A stretch of DNA of 38,967 bases. Source: CAZBRS01 sp964494475. GTDB taxonomy: Bacteria; Myxococcota_A; UBA9042; CAZBRS01. The notes below the pieces were generated by a model that saw only the letters and a list, made by a program, of their open reading frames with translations, did not search any database and was not told the DNA's origin. The DNA is taken from NCBI GenBank assembly GCA_964494475.1, contig CAZBRS010000053.1:1-38967 (forward strand), read 5' to 3'. The position numbers were made by a program, and so were the translations under genes. This document shows, one piece after another, positions 8,550-17,007 of this stretch (the first letter of the stretch is position 1; every line of letters begins with the position of its first letter).

Positions 8550-9437
8550 ATGCGCTCCGTCGTCTTCGTCGTGCTGGCCGTGCTGGCGGCCTCGGGTTGC
8601 GTCACCCAGAAGTCCTACGACCTCTTGAAGTCCGACTACGACCGCACGCTCGGCGACCTGAACGGCTGCCTCACGCGGCGCGGCGAGCTCGAGACCGAGG
8701 TGGCCGGTCTGCGGGTCGAGCTCGCCGAGCTCGAGCGCCAGCGGCAGGACACGGCGGCCAAGCTGGCCGGGTGCGAGAAGGCGCTGCAGGCGGTCGAGGA
8801 CGACCTGGCCGCGTGCGAGAAGGGCTCGAAGAGCGTGGCGGTCGAGAAGGCCAAGCTGCTGCGCGAGTTCCAGTCGCTGTCGGCGTCGGCCGACGAGATG
8901 CGCGCGGCCCTGGCCGAGCTGCAGAAGCGCAAGGAGCAGGCCGAGGCGCGCCTGGCCGAGTACCGCGACCTGCTGGCCCGCTTCAAGACGCTCATCGACG
9001 CGGGCAAGCTCAAGATCAAGATCGTCGACGGCCGCATGGTGGTCGAGCTGCCCTCCGACGTGCTGTTCGACTCGGGCTCGGCGAGCCTGGGCAAGGAGGG
9101 CACCGCCGCCATCCAGGAGGTGGCGAAGGTGCTGACCGAGATCCCCGACCGGCGCTACCAGGTCGAGGGTCACACCGACAACAAGCCCATCCGCACCCAG
9201 GCCTTCCCCTCGAACTGGGAGCTCGCCTCGGCGCGCGCCCTCACCGTGGTGCGCGCCATGCAGGGCGCGGGCCTGCCCGCCGAGCGCGTGAGCGCCGCCA
9301 GCTTCGGCGAGTACAAGCCCGCGCGCGCCAACGACACCGACGAGGGTCGGGCCGCCAACCGCCGCATCGAGATCGTGGTCGTGCCCGACCTCACCGGCCT
9401 GCCGGGCTTCGACGAGTTGAACAAGTTCGGTGAGTGA
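8550..9437 (+). CDS. OmpA-family lipoprotein with coiled coil
   Basis: Predicted outer-membrane lipoprotein that anchors the envelope to peptidoglycan. The 295-residue product has a lipobox ASGC (Cys17), then a long heptad-rich helix (about residues 25-150, rich in Leu, Ala, Glu, Arg and Lys), then an OmpA/MotB C-terminal domain from about 160. The domain carries LFDSGSASL, VEGHTDNKPI and the NWELASARA helix, with RAANRRIEIVV near the end. These are the residues used for meso-diaminopimelate binding in the family. It is preceded by its own promoter and a leader hairpin, so it is probably a separate transcription unit from the vWA-like gene. Confidence 0.9.
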   Translation: MRSVVFVVLAVLAASGCVTQKSYDLLKSDYDRTLGDLNGCLTRRGELETEVAGLRVELAELERQRQDTAAKLAGCEKALQAVEDDLAACEKGSKSVAVEKAKLLREFQSLSASADEMRAALAELQKRKEQAEARLAEYRDLLARFKTLIDAGKLKIKIVDGRMVVELPSDVLFDSGSASLGKEGTAAIQEVAKVLTEIPDRRYQVEGHTDNKPIRTQAFPSNWELASARALTVVRAMQGAGLPAERVSAASFGEYKPARANDTDEGRAANRRIEIVVVPDLTGLPGFDELNKFGE

Positions 9438-9455
9438 TTCGGTGGTAGACTCCAG

Positions 9456-9475
9456 GGGCGATCCTCGCCCGGAGG
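9456..9475 (+). promoter_or_regulatory. hairpin abutting a strong Shine-Dalgarno site
   Basis: Inverted repeat GGGCGA-TCC-TCGCCC (9456-9470) is followed directly by GGAGG (9471-9475). A TAGACT at 9446-9451 may be a -10. The GGAGG is six bases before CTG9482 and supports that codon as the start of the next gene. Confidence 0.5.
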
Positions 9476-9481
9476 TCAACC

Positions 9482-11359
9482 CTGCGTTCGCTCCACCGCC
9501 TCCCCTTCCTGCTGGTCGCCGCCCTGTCCGTCGTCGTCCCCGCCCGCGCTGCCGAGATCGTGGCGGTCACGCGCGTCGACGGCGGGCCCACGCCCGCGCG
9601 GGCCTTCGACCTGATTGAGCTGCGGGTCGACCTCGCGGCCAGCTACGCGAACCCCTTCGACCCCGCCGACGTGAAGGTCACGGCCAGCGTCGAGGACGGG
9701 CTCGACACCTTCTGGGTCGACGGCTTCTGGTTCCAGGACTACGCGGCCGTGGTCACCGACGGAGTCGAGCGGCTGGCCCTGGAGGGCGAGCCGCACTTCC
9801 GCCTGCGCCTGCGCTTCGAGGCGGCGGGCACGTGGACGGTCCGGATCTCGGCCTCCGACGCCGACGGCGAGGCGCGCGCGGTGCCCGTAGAGCTCGCGAT
9901 CGTCGCGCCCGAGACGCCCGCGCGGGGCTTCGTGCGCGTCGACCGTGACGACCCGACGCGCCTCTCCTGGAGCGACGGCACGACCTACCTCGCCTGGGGC
10001 GCCAACGTGTGCTGGGTGGGCTACGACGAGGGCACCGCCGGCTTCGCCCGTTACTTCGACCGCCTGTCCGAGAACGGCCTCACGTGGACGCGCGTGTGGA
10101 TGACCCACTTCGACGCCACGGCCCTCGAATGGAGCGCCGGCGACGGGGGCGCGTACCAGGGCCTCGGCCGCTACAACCTGCAGGCCGCCTGGCGCGTCGA
10201 CCGCATCCTCGGCCTCGCCGAAGTGCGGGGCGTGGCCCTGCAGCTCGTGCTGCAGCAGCACAGCCAGTTCGAGACCTCGAACTGGTCCTCGTGGGCCGAG
10301 AACCCCTGGAACCAGGCGAACAGCGGTCCCCTGGCCGCGAGCGGCGACTTCTTCACCGACGAGGCCGTCGTGGCGGCCTTCGACCGCAAGCTCGCGTACC
10401 TGGTGGCGCGCTACGCGCACTCGCCGGGGCTGCTGGCGTGGGAGCTCTTCAACGAGGTCGAGCTCATCGAGGGGGCGCGCAAGGCCGACTTCGAGGCCTG
10501 GACGCGCGCTCGCGACCAGGTGCTCCAGCTCCTCGATCGCTACCACCACCCCGTGACCTCGTCGTACTCGGCGCCCTGCTGGACCGGCTGCACCCAGCCC
10601 TGGGGCGACGAGGCCTACGATCTCCCGCAAGTGCACTCGTACCTGCCCGATTACTGGCTGGCCCTGCGGAAGGCCGCCGCGCAGATGCGCACCTACGGCA
10701 AGCCCGCCATCGCCGGCGAGGTCGGCATCGACTTCCTCGGAGAGAAGAACCTGGCCGACGTGGAGGGCGCGCACCTCGTGAACCTGACCCTGCTCGCGGC
10801 CCTGCTCGGCTTCGAGGGCGGCGGCATGAGCTGGTGGTGGGACAACTGGATCGAGCCGAACGGCCTGTGGAGCGTGCTGGGCCGAGCCGCCAGGGCCCTG
10901 GAGGACGCGGGCATCGCCCTGTGGCGCGCGCCGCTCGAGGGGTTCGCCGCCGAGGCCGAGATCCCGTTCGAGGTGGTGGCGGCCGAGACCTCGTTCGGGG
11001 CCATCGTGTGGCTGCACGACCCACGCTCGGACTGGGACCAGGCGTTCCCCGCCGGGCCCGAGGGCGAAGTGCAGGCCGTCGTGGCGCTGCCTGCGACCCT
11101 GGATTGTCGCTTCGGGAGCGTCGTCTTCCTCGACCCCTGGGGCGCCGCCGAGCCGACGACCGCCTCCGGGCCTTCGGGAGCATTGACCACGCCGAGCTTC
11201 CGCCGCGACCTGCTGGTGCGGCTCGACTGCCCGCCGCCGCCGGCCGACGACCTCGGTTCGGCCGAAGCCGACGGGGCCCCGGTCGAGGTCGGAGGGGAGG
11301 TCGTCCCGGCCGACGAGGCGCGCTCTTCGGGAGGGTGCTCCGTCACGTCGTTCCGCTGA
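9482..11359 (+). CDS. exported GH5-like (clan GH-A) glycoside hydrolase, CTG start
   Basis: Predicted exported beta-glycanase. If started at CTG9482 the protein has 625 residues with a standard signal peptide: LRSLHR, a hydrophobic core, and cleavage after PARA near residue 23. The first GTG (9560) would remove this whole signal. A beta-sandwich of the DUF5060 kind covers about residues 25-140. The (beta/alpha)8 part follows, with acid/base Glu325 in WELFNEVE and nucleophile Glu413 in IAGEVGID. Aromatic WWWDNW follows the nucleophile. The tail ends in a Ser/Gly/Cys segment without a membrane anchor. GGAGG six bases before the CTG fits initiation there. It is followed after 25 bases by the GH5-GH16 gene, probably co-transcribed. 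Confidence 0.75.
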   Translation: MRSLHRLPFLLVAALSVVVPARAAEIVAVTRVDGGPTPARAFDLIELRVDLAASYANPFDPADVKVTASVEDGLDTFWVDGFWFQDYAAVVTDGVERLALEGEPHFRLRLRFEAAGTWTVRISASDADGEARAVPVELAIVAPETPARGFVRVDRDDPTRLSWSDGTTYLAWGANVCWVGYDEGTAGFARYFDRLSENGLTWTRVWMTHFDATALEWSAGDGGAYQGLGRYNLQAAWRVDRILGLAEVRGVALQLVLQQHSQFETSNWSSWAENPWNQANSGPLAASGDFFTDEAVVAAFDRKLAYLVARYAHSPGLLAWELFNEVELIEGARKADFEAWTRARDQVLQLLDRYHHPVTSSYSAPCWTGCTQPWGDEAYDLPQVHSYLPDYWLALRKAAAQMRTYGKPAIAGEVGIDFLGEKNLADVEGAHLVNLTLLAALLGFEGGGMSWWWDNWIEPNGLWSVLGRAARALEDAGIALWRAPLEGFAAEAEIPFEVVAAETSFGAIVWLHDPRSDWDQAFPAGPEGEVQAVVALPATLDCRFGSVVFLDPWGAAEPTTASGPSGALTTPSFRRDLLVRLDCPPPPADDLGSAEADGAPVEVGGEVVPADEARSSGGCSVTSFR

Positions 11360-11384
11360 GGGTGCGTAATAACGGGGGGGCACG

Positions 11385-13385
11385 ATGCGGGTCCTATCGA
11401 TGCTGGTCGCTGGTCTCGGGCTCGTGGGGATGGCGCCTTGCTGCGGCGGGGCGGGGGGCGCCGACGTCCGCGGACCGGACGCCGAGGTGTCCGAGGCTTC
11501 GCCCGGCGAGGTGCCCCCGGCCGACCCCGGCGCGGCCGACGTCACGCCGCCGGTCCCGCTGCCCTTCGTCGTGCCCCTGCACACCGAGGGGCGCTGGATC
11601 CTGGACGCCGACGGCAAGAACGTGCTGCTCTCGGGCTTCAACTGGAGCGGCGGCGAGGGCCCCGACCGCGTGCCGGCAGGGCTCGACCAGGCCCACGTGG
11701 ACGACATTGCCCGCGCCATCCGCGCGCGGGGCTTCAACTCGGTGCGCCTGGTCTGGTCGAACCAGTTGGTCGAGGACGACGCCGTGGTCGCCCCCGAGCG
11801 CCTGGCCGCCAACCCGCACCTGGTGGGCAAGACGGCCCTCGAGGTGCTGGACGCCGTGGTCGACGCGCTGGCCGACGCGGGCTTGCTCGTCATCTTGAAC
11901 AACCACATCAGCGACGCCATCTGGTGCTGCCAGGTCGACGACGGCAACACCCTCTGGTACAACGAGCGCTACCCCGAATGGGCCTGGCTGGCCGACTGGC
12001 AAGCCGTCGCGCGCCGCTACCGCGACCGCCCCGCCGTGATCGGCGCCGACCTGCGCAACGAGCCGCGCCTGGGCGCCACCTGGGGCGACCGCCTGGGCGC
12101 CGACCAGGACTGGGCCTCGGCGGCCGAGCGCGGCGGCGAGGCGGTGCTGGCCGAGGCGCCCGACTGGCTGATCGTCGTCGAGGGCGTGGCCTTCGGGCGC
12201 ATCCTCACCGACGCGAAGACGCGACCCATCCAGCTGAGCGTTCCGGGCCGCCTGGTCTATTCGTCGCACGACTACCCTTGGTCGCAGCGCAAGGGCCTCG
12301 ACGCCCACGTCGACAGCTACGAAGAGCTGCGCGACAGCTGCGACGGGTTCTGGGGCTACCTGCTCGAGGAGGGCCAGCCCTGGACCGCGCCCGTCTGGGT
12401 GGGCGAGATCGGCACGTGCAACGACTGCTGGCACAACGGCGGCAACGAGCAGCTGTGGTTCGAGAGCCTCTCGCGCTACCTGCGCGAGCGCGAGGTGGGC
12501 TGGTCGTGGTGGACGCTGAACAACTCGAACAGCTGGGGCGTGTTCGACCCGGCCACCGGCGAGCCCTTCTCTCCGGGGCTGGTGGCGGCGCTGCAGGCGC
12601 TGCCGGGCGTCGACCCCGCGGTGAAGCCGCCGCTCGTGCAGGAGTTCCTGCCGCCGCCACCCGCGGGCAAGCGCTGGTCGCTGGCCTGGAACGACGAGTT
12701 CGAGGGCACCGCCATCGACGAGACCAGGTGGGTGATCGGCGGCGGCACCGAAGCCGACCCCCAGCCGCGCCGCGACGGCTTCTGGGTGAAGGAGGCCATG
12801 GTGCTGGATGGCGAAGGCCACCTGGTCATGCGCACGTACGAAAAGGACGGCAAGATCTTCGACGGCGTGATGGACACCACGGGCACGTTCGAGCACGCAG
12901 AGGGCTACTACGAGGCCCGCATGGACGTGAACAAGCAGGAGGGCCACTGGTGCGCCTTCTGGATGATGGGCGGCGACTGGAGCGAGACGGGCAACGATGA
13001 AGGCGCCCTCGACGGCGTCGAGATCGACGTGATGGAGCGTCCCTGGTCGTCGGAGGCCCTGGGCGAGCGGACCAACCACGCGATTCACTGGGACGGCTAC
13101 GCCGAAGGCGCCAACGTGTCGACGATGTCGAAGACCCCCGGCATCCTGGAGGGCTTCCACACCTTCGGGTTGTGGTGGGGCGAGGACCTGTACCGCTTCT
13201 ACATCGACGGCCGCGAGGTCTGGGCCACCGACGCGGGCGGCATCTGCCGGCTGCCCATCCCCCTGATCCTGTCGGACGAGGTGGGCGAGACGGTGTTCTT
13301 CGGCGCGGGCAAGCTCGACCCGTCCAAGTTGCCCGATCGGACGCTCGTTGACTACGTGCGGGTGTACGATCTGATCGAAGAGTAG
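11385..13385 (+). CDS. two-domain GH5-GH16 lipoprotein glycanase
   Basis: Predicted surface lipoprotein with two separate glycosidase domains. A signal peptide ends in PCC (Cys19 or Cys20), followed by an acidic Pro-rich tether of about 40 residues. The GH5 domain (about 62-405) shows RNEP with acid/base Glu226 and VGEIGTCN with nucleophile Glu341. A short Pro-rich linker (LPPPPAG) leads to a GH16 domain (about 428-666) with the diagnostic EIDVME motif: Glu546, Asp548 and Glu551. GH16 members cleave beta-1,3/1,4-glucans such as laminarin or lichenan, and GH5 members often cleave beta-1,4-glucans or mannans, so joint attack on a mixed beta-glucan is likely. The 666 residues fit the sum of both domains with no truncation. 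Confidence 0.87.
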   Translation: MRVLSMLVAGLGLVGMAPCCGGAGGADVRGPDAEVSEASPGEVPPADPGAADVTPPVPLPFVVPLHTEGRWILDADGKNVLLSGFNWSGGEGPDRVPAGLDQAHVDDIARAIRARGFNSVRLVWSNQLVEDDAVVAPERLAANPHLVGKTALEVLDAVVDALADAGLLVILNNHISDAIWCCQVDDGNTLWYNERYPEWAWLADWQAVARRYRDRPAVIGADLRNEPRLGATWGDRLGADQDWASAAERGGEAVLAEAPDWLIVVEGVAFGRILTDAKTRPIQLSVPGRLVYSSHDYPWSQRKGLDAHVDSYEELRDSCDGFWGYLLEEGQPWTAPVWVGEIGTCNDCWHNGGNEQLWFESLSRYLREREVGWSWWTLNNSNSWGVFDPATGEPFSPGLVAALQALPGVDPAVKPPLVQEFLPPPPAGKRWSLAWNDEFEGTAIDETRWVIGGGTEADPQPRRDGFWVKEAMVLDGEGHLVMRTYEKDGKIFDGVMDTTGTFEHAEGYYEARMDVNKQEGHWCAFWMMGGDWSETGNDEGALDGVEIDVMERPWSSEALGERTNHAIHWDGYAEGANVSTMSKTPGILEGFHTFGLWWGEDLYRFYIDGREVWATDAGGICRLPIPLILSDEVGETVFFGAGKLDPSKLPDRTLVDYVRVYDLIEE

Positions 13386-13401
13386 CGGGGCGCGCTCGGG
13401 A

Positions 13402-14553
13402 TCAGACGGTTGGAGGGTCTCGGGGAGGAAGGAGGCCTGCGAGCTCGTGAGGCAACGTCGTATCGGAGCTTAAGATAACGTGTTCGAACTGGCCGTTCGT
13501 CAGGCTTTTGGTTGCAGCCATGTGCGCCCCGGACAAGTCGGCCATGTGGAGGTTTGCGCCAGCGAGATCGGCGCCCGGGAGGCGTGCTTCGTTGAGATGA
13601 GCCTTCATTAGGTCGGCTCGTTCGAGTCTTGCCCAAGGCAACGACGCGCCAGAGAGATCCGCGTCGACCAAGTTGGCCCTTGTCAGCCGCACCTCCGGTC
13701 CCAGTGCCCCTCGAAGGTTCGCGCCAAACAACTGGGCCCGGACGAGATCCGTATTGGTCAGTATGGCTCCGGCCAGGACCGCATGCCGGAGGTCTGCCCT
13801 ACGGAGACTCGCCCAGGATAAGTCGAACCCTGCGAACTGCGCGTCTCCCAGGTCGGCTCCTTCAAGGGCCGTTTCTCGAAGGCTCAGGCGAGCTCCCTTG
13901 AGGTCGTTGTGCCCGTCTCGCCTGCCCACGACCGACAACGCGGCTTGTATGTCAATCGATGGCTTGGTCGTCCGCATGGGGGCGCTCGCATCCGCGTCAA
14001 GGTCGGAGTGGCTGGTGACCTCTTCGGCGTCTTCGGGTTCCGGCTCTTCCCTCCTGTCCAACAGAAGCGGAGCGCGCTGGCGGACGAACGCTGTCAACGT
14101 CTCCATGATCGGCCAGTGATCCCGGGGCGAGTCCTTGGCAATCCGCTCGAGGGCGTAAATGCCTCCAAGGCGAATAGCGATTTCCGCGTGCCCAAGCTGT
14201 TCGATGGCCCGCGTGAACCGCTCCGTGACCTGCCCCTCGGTGGCGATTCGCAGGTCCTCTCGTTTGTGCCCCTCTCGCCAGACCCACGTCATGATGAGCG
14301 CCGGAGCGGTCACCAAAGCGGTCAGCAGCGTCCACGGGGGGTTGTTGTTAACGTGCTCGCACCACCACGCCTTGCAGGATGAGCCGCAGCAGATCGAGTA
14401 CTGGACCAGCACCCCGCCGAGGAGGGCGATCCCCAGCATGACCATCGACGCGATGACCCACTTGTGCGATTGCCTATACGCCGCCCAGGCCGACGCCATG
14501 TTAGCGCCCCAACGAAGCAGTGGATCCGGTTTCTGCTCGTCGTTGCCGATCAT
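13402..14553 (-). CDS. membrane-anchored pentapeptide-repeat protein
   Basis: Two transmembrane helices (about 30-52 and 77-95) tether a cytoplasmic part. Next come RFTRAIEQLG and GGIYALERIAKDS, a block common in front of bacterial pentapeptide repeats. The C-terminal repeats of the A(D/N)LxxA type run for about 130 residues (ADLGDA, ANLRGA, ADLSGA, ANLHMA), ending with LTNGQFEHVILS. Pentapeptide repeats fold as a right-handed quadrilateral helix; the function here is unknown. The start at 14553 is preferred because AGAGGTG precedes it; ATG at 14607 would add 18 residues. It lies 126 bases after the AlbA_2 gene on the same strand, and its base composition is less GC-rich than the flanks. Confidence 0.8.
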   Translation of the reverse strand: MIGNDEQKPDPLLRWGANMASAWAAYRQSHKWVIASMVMLGIALLGGVLVQYSICCGSSCKAWWCEHVNNNPPWTLLTALVTAPALIMTWVWREGHKREDLRIATEGQVTERFTRAIEQLGHAEIAIRLGGIYALERIAKDSPRDHWPIMETLTAFVRQRAPLLLDRREEPEPEDAEEVTSHSDLDADASAPMRTTKPSIDIQAALSVVGRRDGHNDLKGARLSLRETALEGADLGDAQFAGFDLSWASLRRADLRHAVLAGAILTNTDLVRAQLFGANLRGALGPEVRLTRANLVDADLSGASLPWARLERADLMKAHLNEARLPGADLAGANLHMADLSGAHMAATKSLTNGQFEHVILSSDTTLPHELAGLLPPRDPPTV

Positions 14554-14679
14554 CGCTTGACACCTCTGTCGACTGCCCCGCGCCGCGTCGAAAAACACCC
14601 TGCCCATTCGAGTCCTACGCTCGCGCGCCGCAGCGACCTGGAAAACAACTCTATGGGAAACCCCATTGAATCCCGTCCG

Positions 14680-16188
14680 CTACGCGTCATGGTCACCTTG
14701 TTTTCCTGCCGCGAAAGAAAACAGGGTCAGTTCTTCGTCGGGCTCGGACAGGGCGTAGCGACGGTGCTGTTTGGCCGACGCCGGGTCCACGACCCGTAGC
14801 AGCCCGGCCGAGACCCACTCCTTCAGAGCTTTCGACGCGCGTACGGGGTCTTCGGTGCCCAGAATGGCCCGGACTTCTGCGTTCCCGATGTTACCGCGCT
14901 GCTCCGCGCAGGCGACCACTTGATCCCACGCCGTCGGTCGGACCTCGTTCAACAGCACGACGAGCACGGCCTCGCGCCCGATCCCCGGGTAGGCGCTGTA
15001 CAGCGGCGGGTAGAGCGCGGCGTTGTGCATGGTCTCGAACATCATCCTCACGCCTTCCCCCGCGTCGAGGTTCGGGGGCTCAGGGAACTCGCGCATGTGG
15101 TCCACGACCAGGGCGTTTCGGGGCTTCGAGCCCACCTCGCGCAGATTTCCGAGCGTGACGTTGTGCGGCAAGGCCCCGGGGCTCTCGATCTCGACGCGAT
15201 CCGAGAAGATGCGGACGTGGATGTCGGCGTTGACGTGGTAGGCCCGGTGCAGGACAGCGTTCGTGATGGCCTCCTGCAACACGCGCACCGGGTAGCGCTG
15301 GACGACCTCGAACCCCAGCGCGCTCACCTGCACGCCGCTGGCCAACTCCTCCTTAAGGGCCCGGACGGCCTCGCGAATCTGGGCGATGAGCGGCCCGCCA
15401 AGAGTGCGGGGCGGGCGCACGAGGTTCGTGGACGGCGTGCGTTCGGGCGCGGTTCCCTTGTAGTGGAACAGGCGGATGGTGCATTTTGAATGGAGCAGCC
15501 CGTTCGGCTCTTCTGCGAACAGCAGCACGGCCGCTCTCGTGGGCTTCAGGGTGCCGTCGTCGTCCTTGCGGGCCAGCCCGACATGGTACAGCGCCTCCGC
15601 GAGCGGCCGGGTCAGACGACGGTGCGAGGCGTACTGGTGCCAGGACGCGGTGTCCAGCAATTCCAGCGGCACGTCCACCAGCGCAGCATCGAAGGCCATC
15701 GCGCCTCGACGCAGCGAGAGATCGGAGATCTCTTCGGCGCTCCAGAGTCGCCTATTGCTCTTCGGCAGACGGACGTAGACGCCCCGATCCACGACCGAGT
15801 GAACTCGCTCGCTCTTTGGCACGCGCACCAGCAGGACGTGGCCGGGCGATCCGCTCCGCAGGGTGCAATGGACGTCCCTGAAAGTCGGTGCGGGGTCGAG
15901 CGTGGGTACGAGACGACTTCCGATCAGCCGGCGGAGCGCGTCCACGGCCTCGGGGTTCTCCTCGATGCCGTACAACCGGTCGTGGCCTTCTGCCTTCTCG
16001 GGATCTTCGACGCCCAATACAACCCAGCCTCCTTCGGTGTTGGCGAACGCGCAGATTGTCTCGATCGCGGAGTCGTTCTTGCCCGCGCGTTTGAAGTCGA
16101 GGTGCAGGTCTTCGTCGCGGAGGAGGATCTCTTCAATCAGAGCGTCGCCGTCCAGGTTCGACGCGGACGGCTTCTTCGCGTTGGTCAT
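14680..16188 (-). CDS. AlbA_2 (Schlafen-like) protein with GHKL ATPase domain
   Basis: A 502-residue cytoplasmic protein. An N-terminal AlbA_2 domain (about 15-140) carries LHLDFKRAG and AFANTEGGWVVLGVED, a fold related to Schlafen nucleic-acid-binding or nuclease domains. The middle (about 265-385) is an HATPase_c_4-type domain with EAITNAVLHRAY as the metal-binding N box and RVEIESPGALP. The last 90 residues look like a winged helix (GNIGNAEVRAILG). Such proteins are often annotated as RecG-like regulators and also occur next to defence genes. GGAGGAG precedes the ATG. It is followed on the same strand by the pentapeptide-repeat gene, possibly as one unit. Function is inferred from fold only. 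Confidence 0.82.
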   Translation of the reverse strand: MTNAKKPSASNLDGDALIEEILLRDEDLHLDFKRAGKNDSAIETICAFANTEGGWVVLGVEDPEKAEGHDRLYGIEENPEAVDALRRLIGSRLVPTLDPAPTFRDVHCTLRSGSPGHVLLVRVPKSERVHSVVDRGVYVRLPKSNRRLWSAEEISDLSLRRGAMAFDAALVDVPLELLDTASWHQYASHRRLTRPLAEALYHVGLARKDDDGTLKPTRAAVLLFAEEPNGLLHSKCTIRLFHYKGTAPERTPSTNLVRPPRTLGGPLIAQIREAVRALKEELASGVQVSALGFEVVQRYPVRVLQEAITNAVLHRAYHVNADIHVRIFSDRVEIESPGALPHNVTLGNLREVGSKPRNALVVDHMREFPEPPNLDAGEGVRMMFETMHNAALYPPLYSAYPGIGREAVLVVLLNEVRPTAWDQVVACAEQRGNIGNAEVRAILGTEDPVRASKALKEWVSAGLLRVVDPASAKQHRRYALSEPDEELTLFSFAAGKQGDHDA

Positions 16189-16270
16189 CCAATTCTCCTC
16201 CGTAGGCCCAAGATTCTGCCGGACGTCGGCGCGCTTAGGTAGAGAAATCGAGGTCAGTCCGGGCGTCGGC

Positions 16271-16993
16271 TCACCACCTCACGAGCAAGCCCACCCCGCC
16301 CACGGCCGGGACGATCTCGAGGCTGGCGCCGGGGTCCGGGGCGCTCGCATCGCCCCCGAAGCGCTCGCGGTACTCGGCCAGGTCGGCGGTTGCCCCCCAG
16401 GGCTGGCTGAAGATGGCGGCCTCGCCCACGGCGGCTCCCAGCAGCGACGACGCGACCGCGCGCCGCAGGTCGTGCCCCAGCAGCGCCACGACCAGCCCGC
16501 CCAGGGCGTTCAGGCCCACGTTCGAGGCGTGGCGCAGCCAGTCGTAGCGCGTGGCGGCCTCGGCGGCGTTGCGGTGGAGCAGACCCTCGGCGCGCGCCAG
16601 GCGCGCCTCCGGGGGCAGGTCGGCCAACTCCGATGCGCCCAGGTGGCCCGAGAAGGGCTGCAGCACCAGGTGCGAGAAGAGGCCCGCCGCCGACTTGACC
16701 GCGCCCACGGCGAAGTCGACGCGCTCGGCCCCGCGGGTCGTGAGCGCCAGGCCCGTGCTCGTGGCCGCCGCTCCCGCGTAGAAGGCGAACCAGCCGCGGT
16801 ACCAGTGCGAGGCGTAGGACCGCCGCGCCTCGAGGTGCTCCTCGACGAAGCGCAGGCGGGCGTGCAGGTCGGCCGGGGCGGGGGGCTCTTCGGCCCGCGC
16901 TCGGGCGGGTCTGAGGGCGAGGGACCCCGCCAGCAGGGCGGCAGCGGCGACGAACGCCAGCACGCGGACTTGCAACGGCGAGGGGTTCGGCAC
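16271..16993 (-). CDS. hypothetical exported protein
   Basis: Not recognised. It is the last gene of the five-gene minus-strand operon. GTG at 16993 is chosen because GAGGAG lies ten bases before it and a signal peptide follows (VLAFVAAAALLAGSLAL, cleavage near ARARA); a GTG overlapping the previous stop (17011) is the alternative. The mature part of about 215 residues is Ala/Leu-rich with two or three weakly hydrophobic stretches (FAFYAGAAATSTGLAL, NALGGLVVALLG, SLLGAAVGEAAIF), so it may be membrane-associated. Conserved-looking residues include RRSYASHWYRGW and DWLRHASN. No catalytic motif was seen. Confidence 0.65.
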   Translation of the reverse strand: MPNPSPLQVRVLAFVAAAALLAGSLALRPARARAEEPPAPADLHARLRFVEEHLEARRSYASHWYRGWFAFYAGAAATSTGLALTTRGAERVDFAVGAVKSAAGLFSHLVLQPFSGHLGASELADLPPEARLARAEGLLHRNAAEAATRYDWLRHASNVGLNALGGLVVALLGHDLRRAVASSLLGAAVGEAAIFSQPWGATADLAEYRERFGGDASAPDPGASLEIVPAVGGVGLLVRW

Positions 16994-17007
16994 GGTGGGG
17001 CTGCTCC

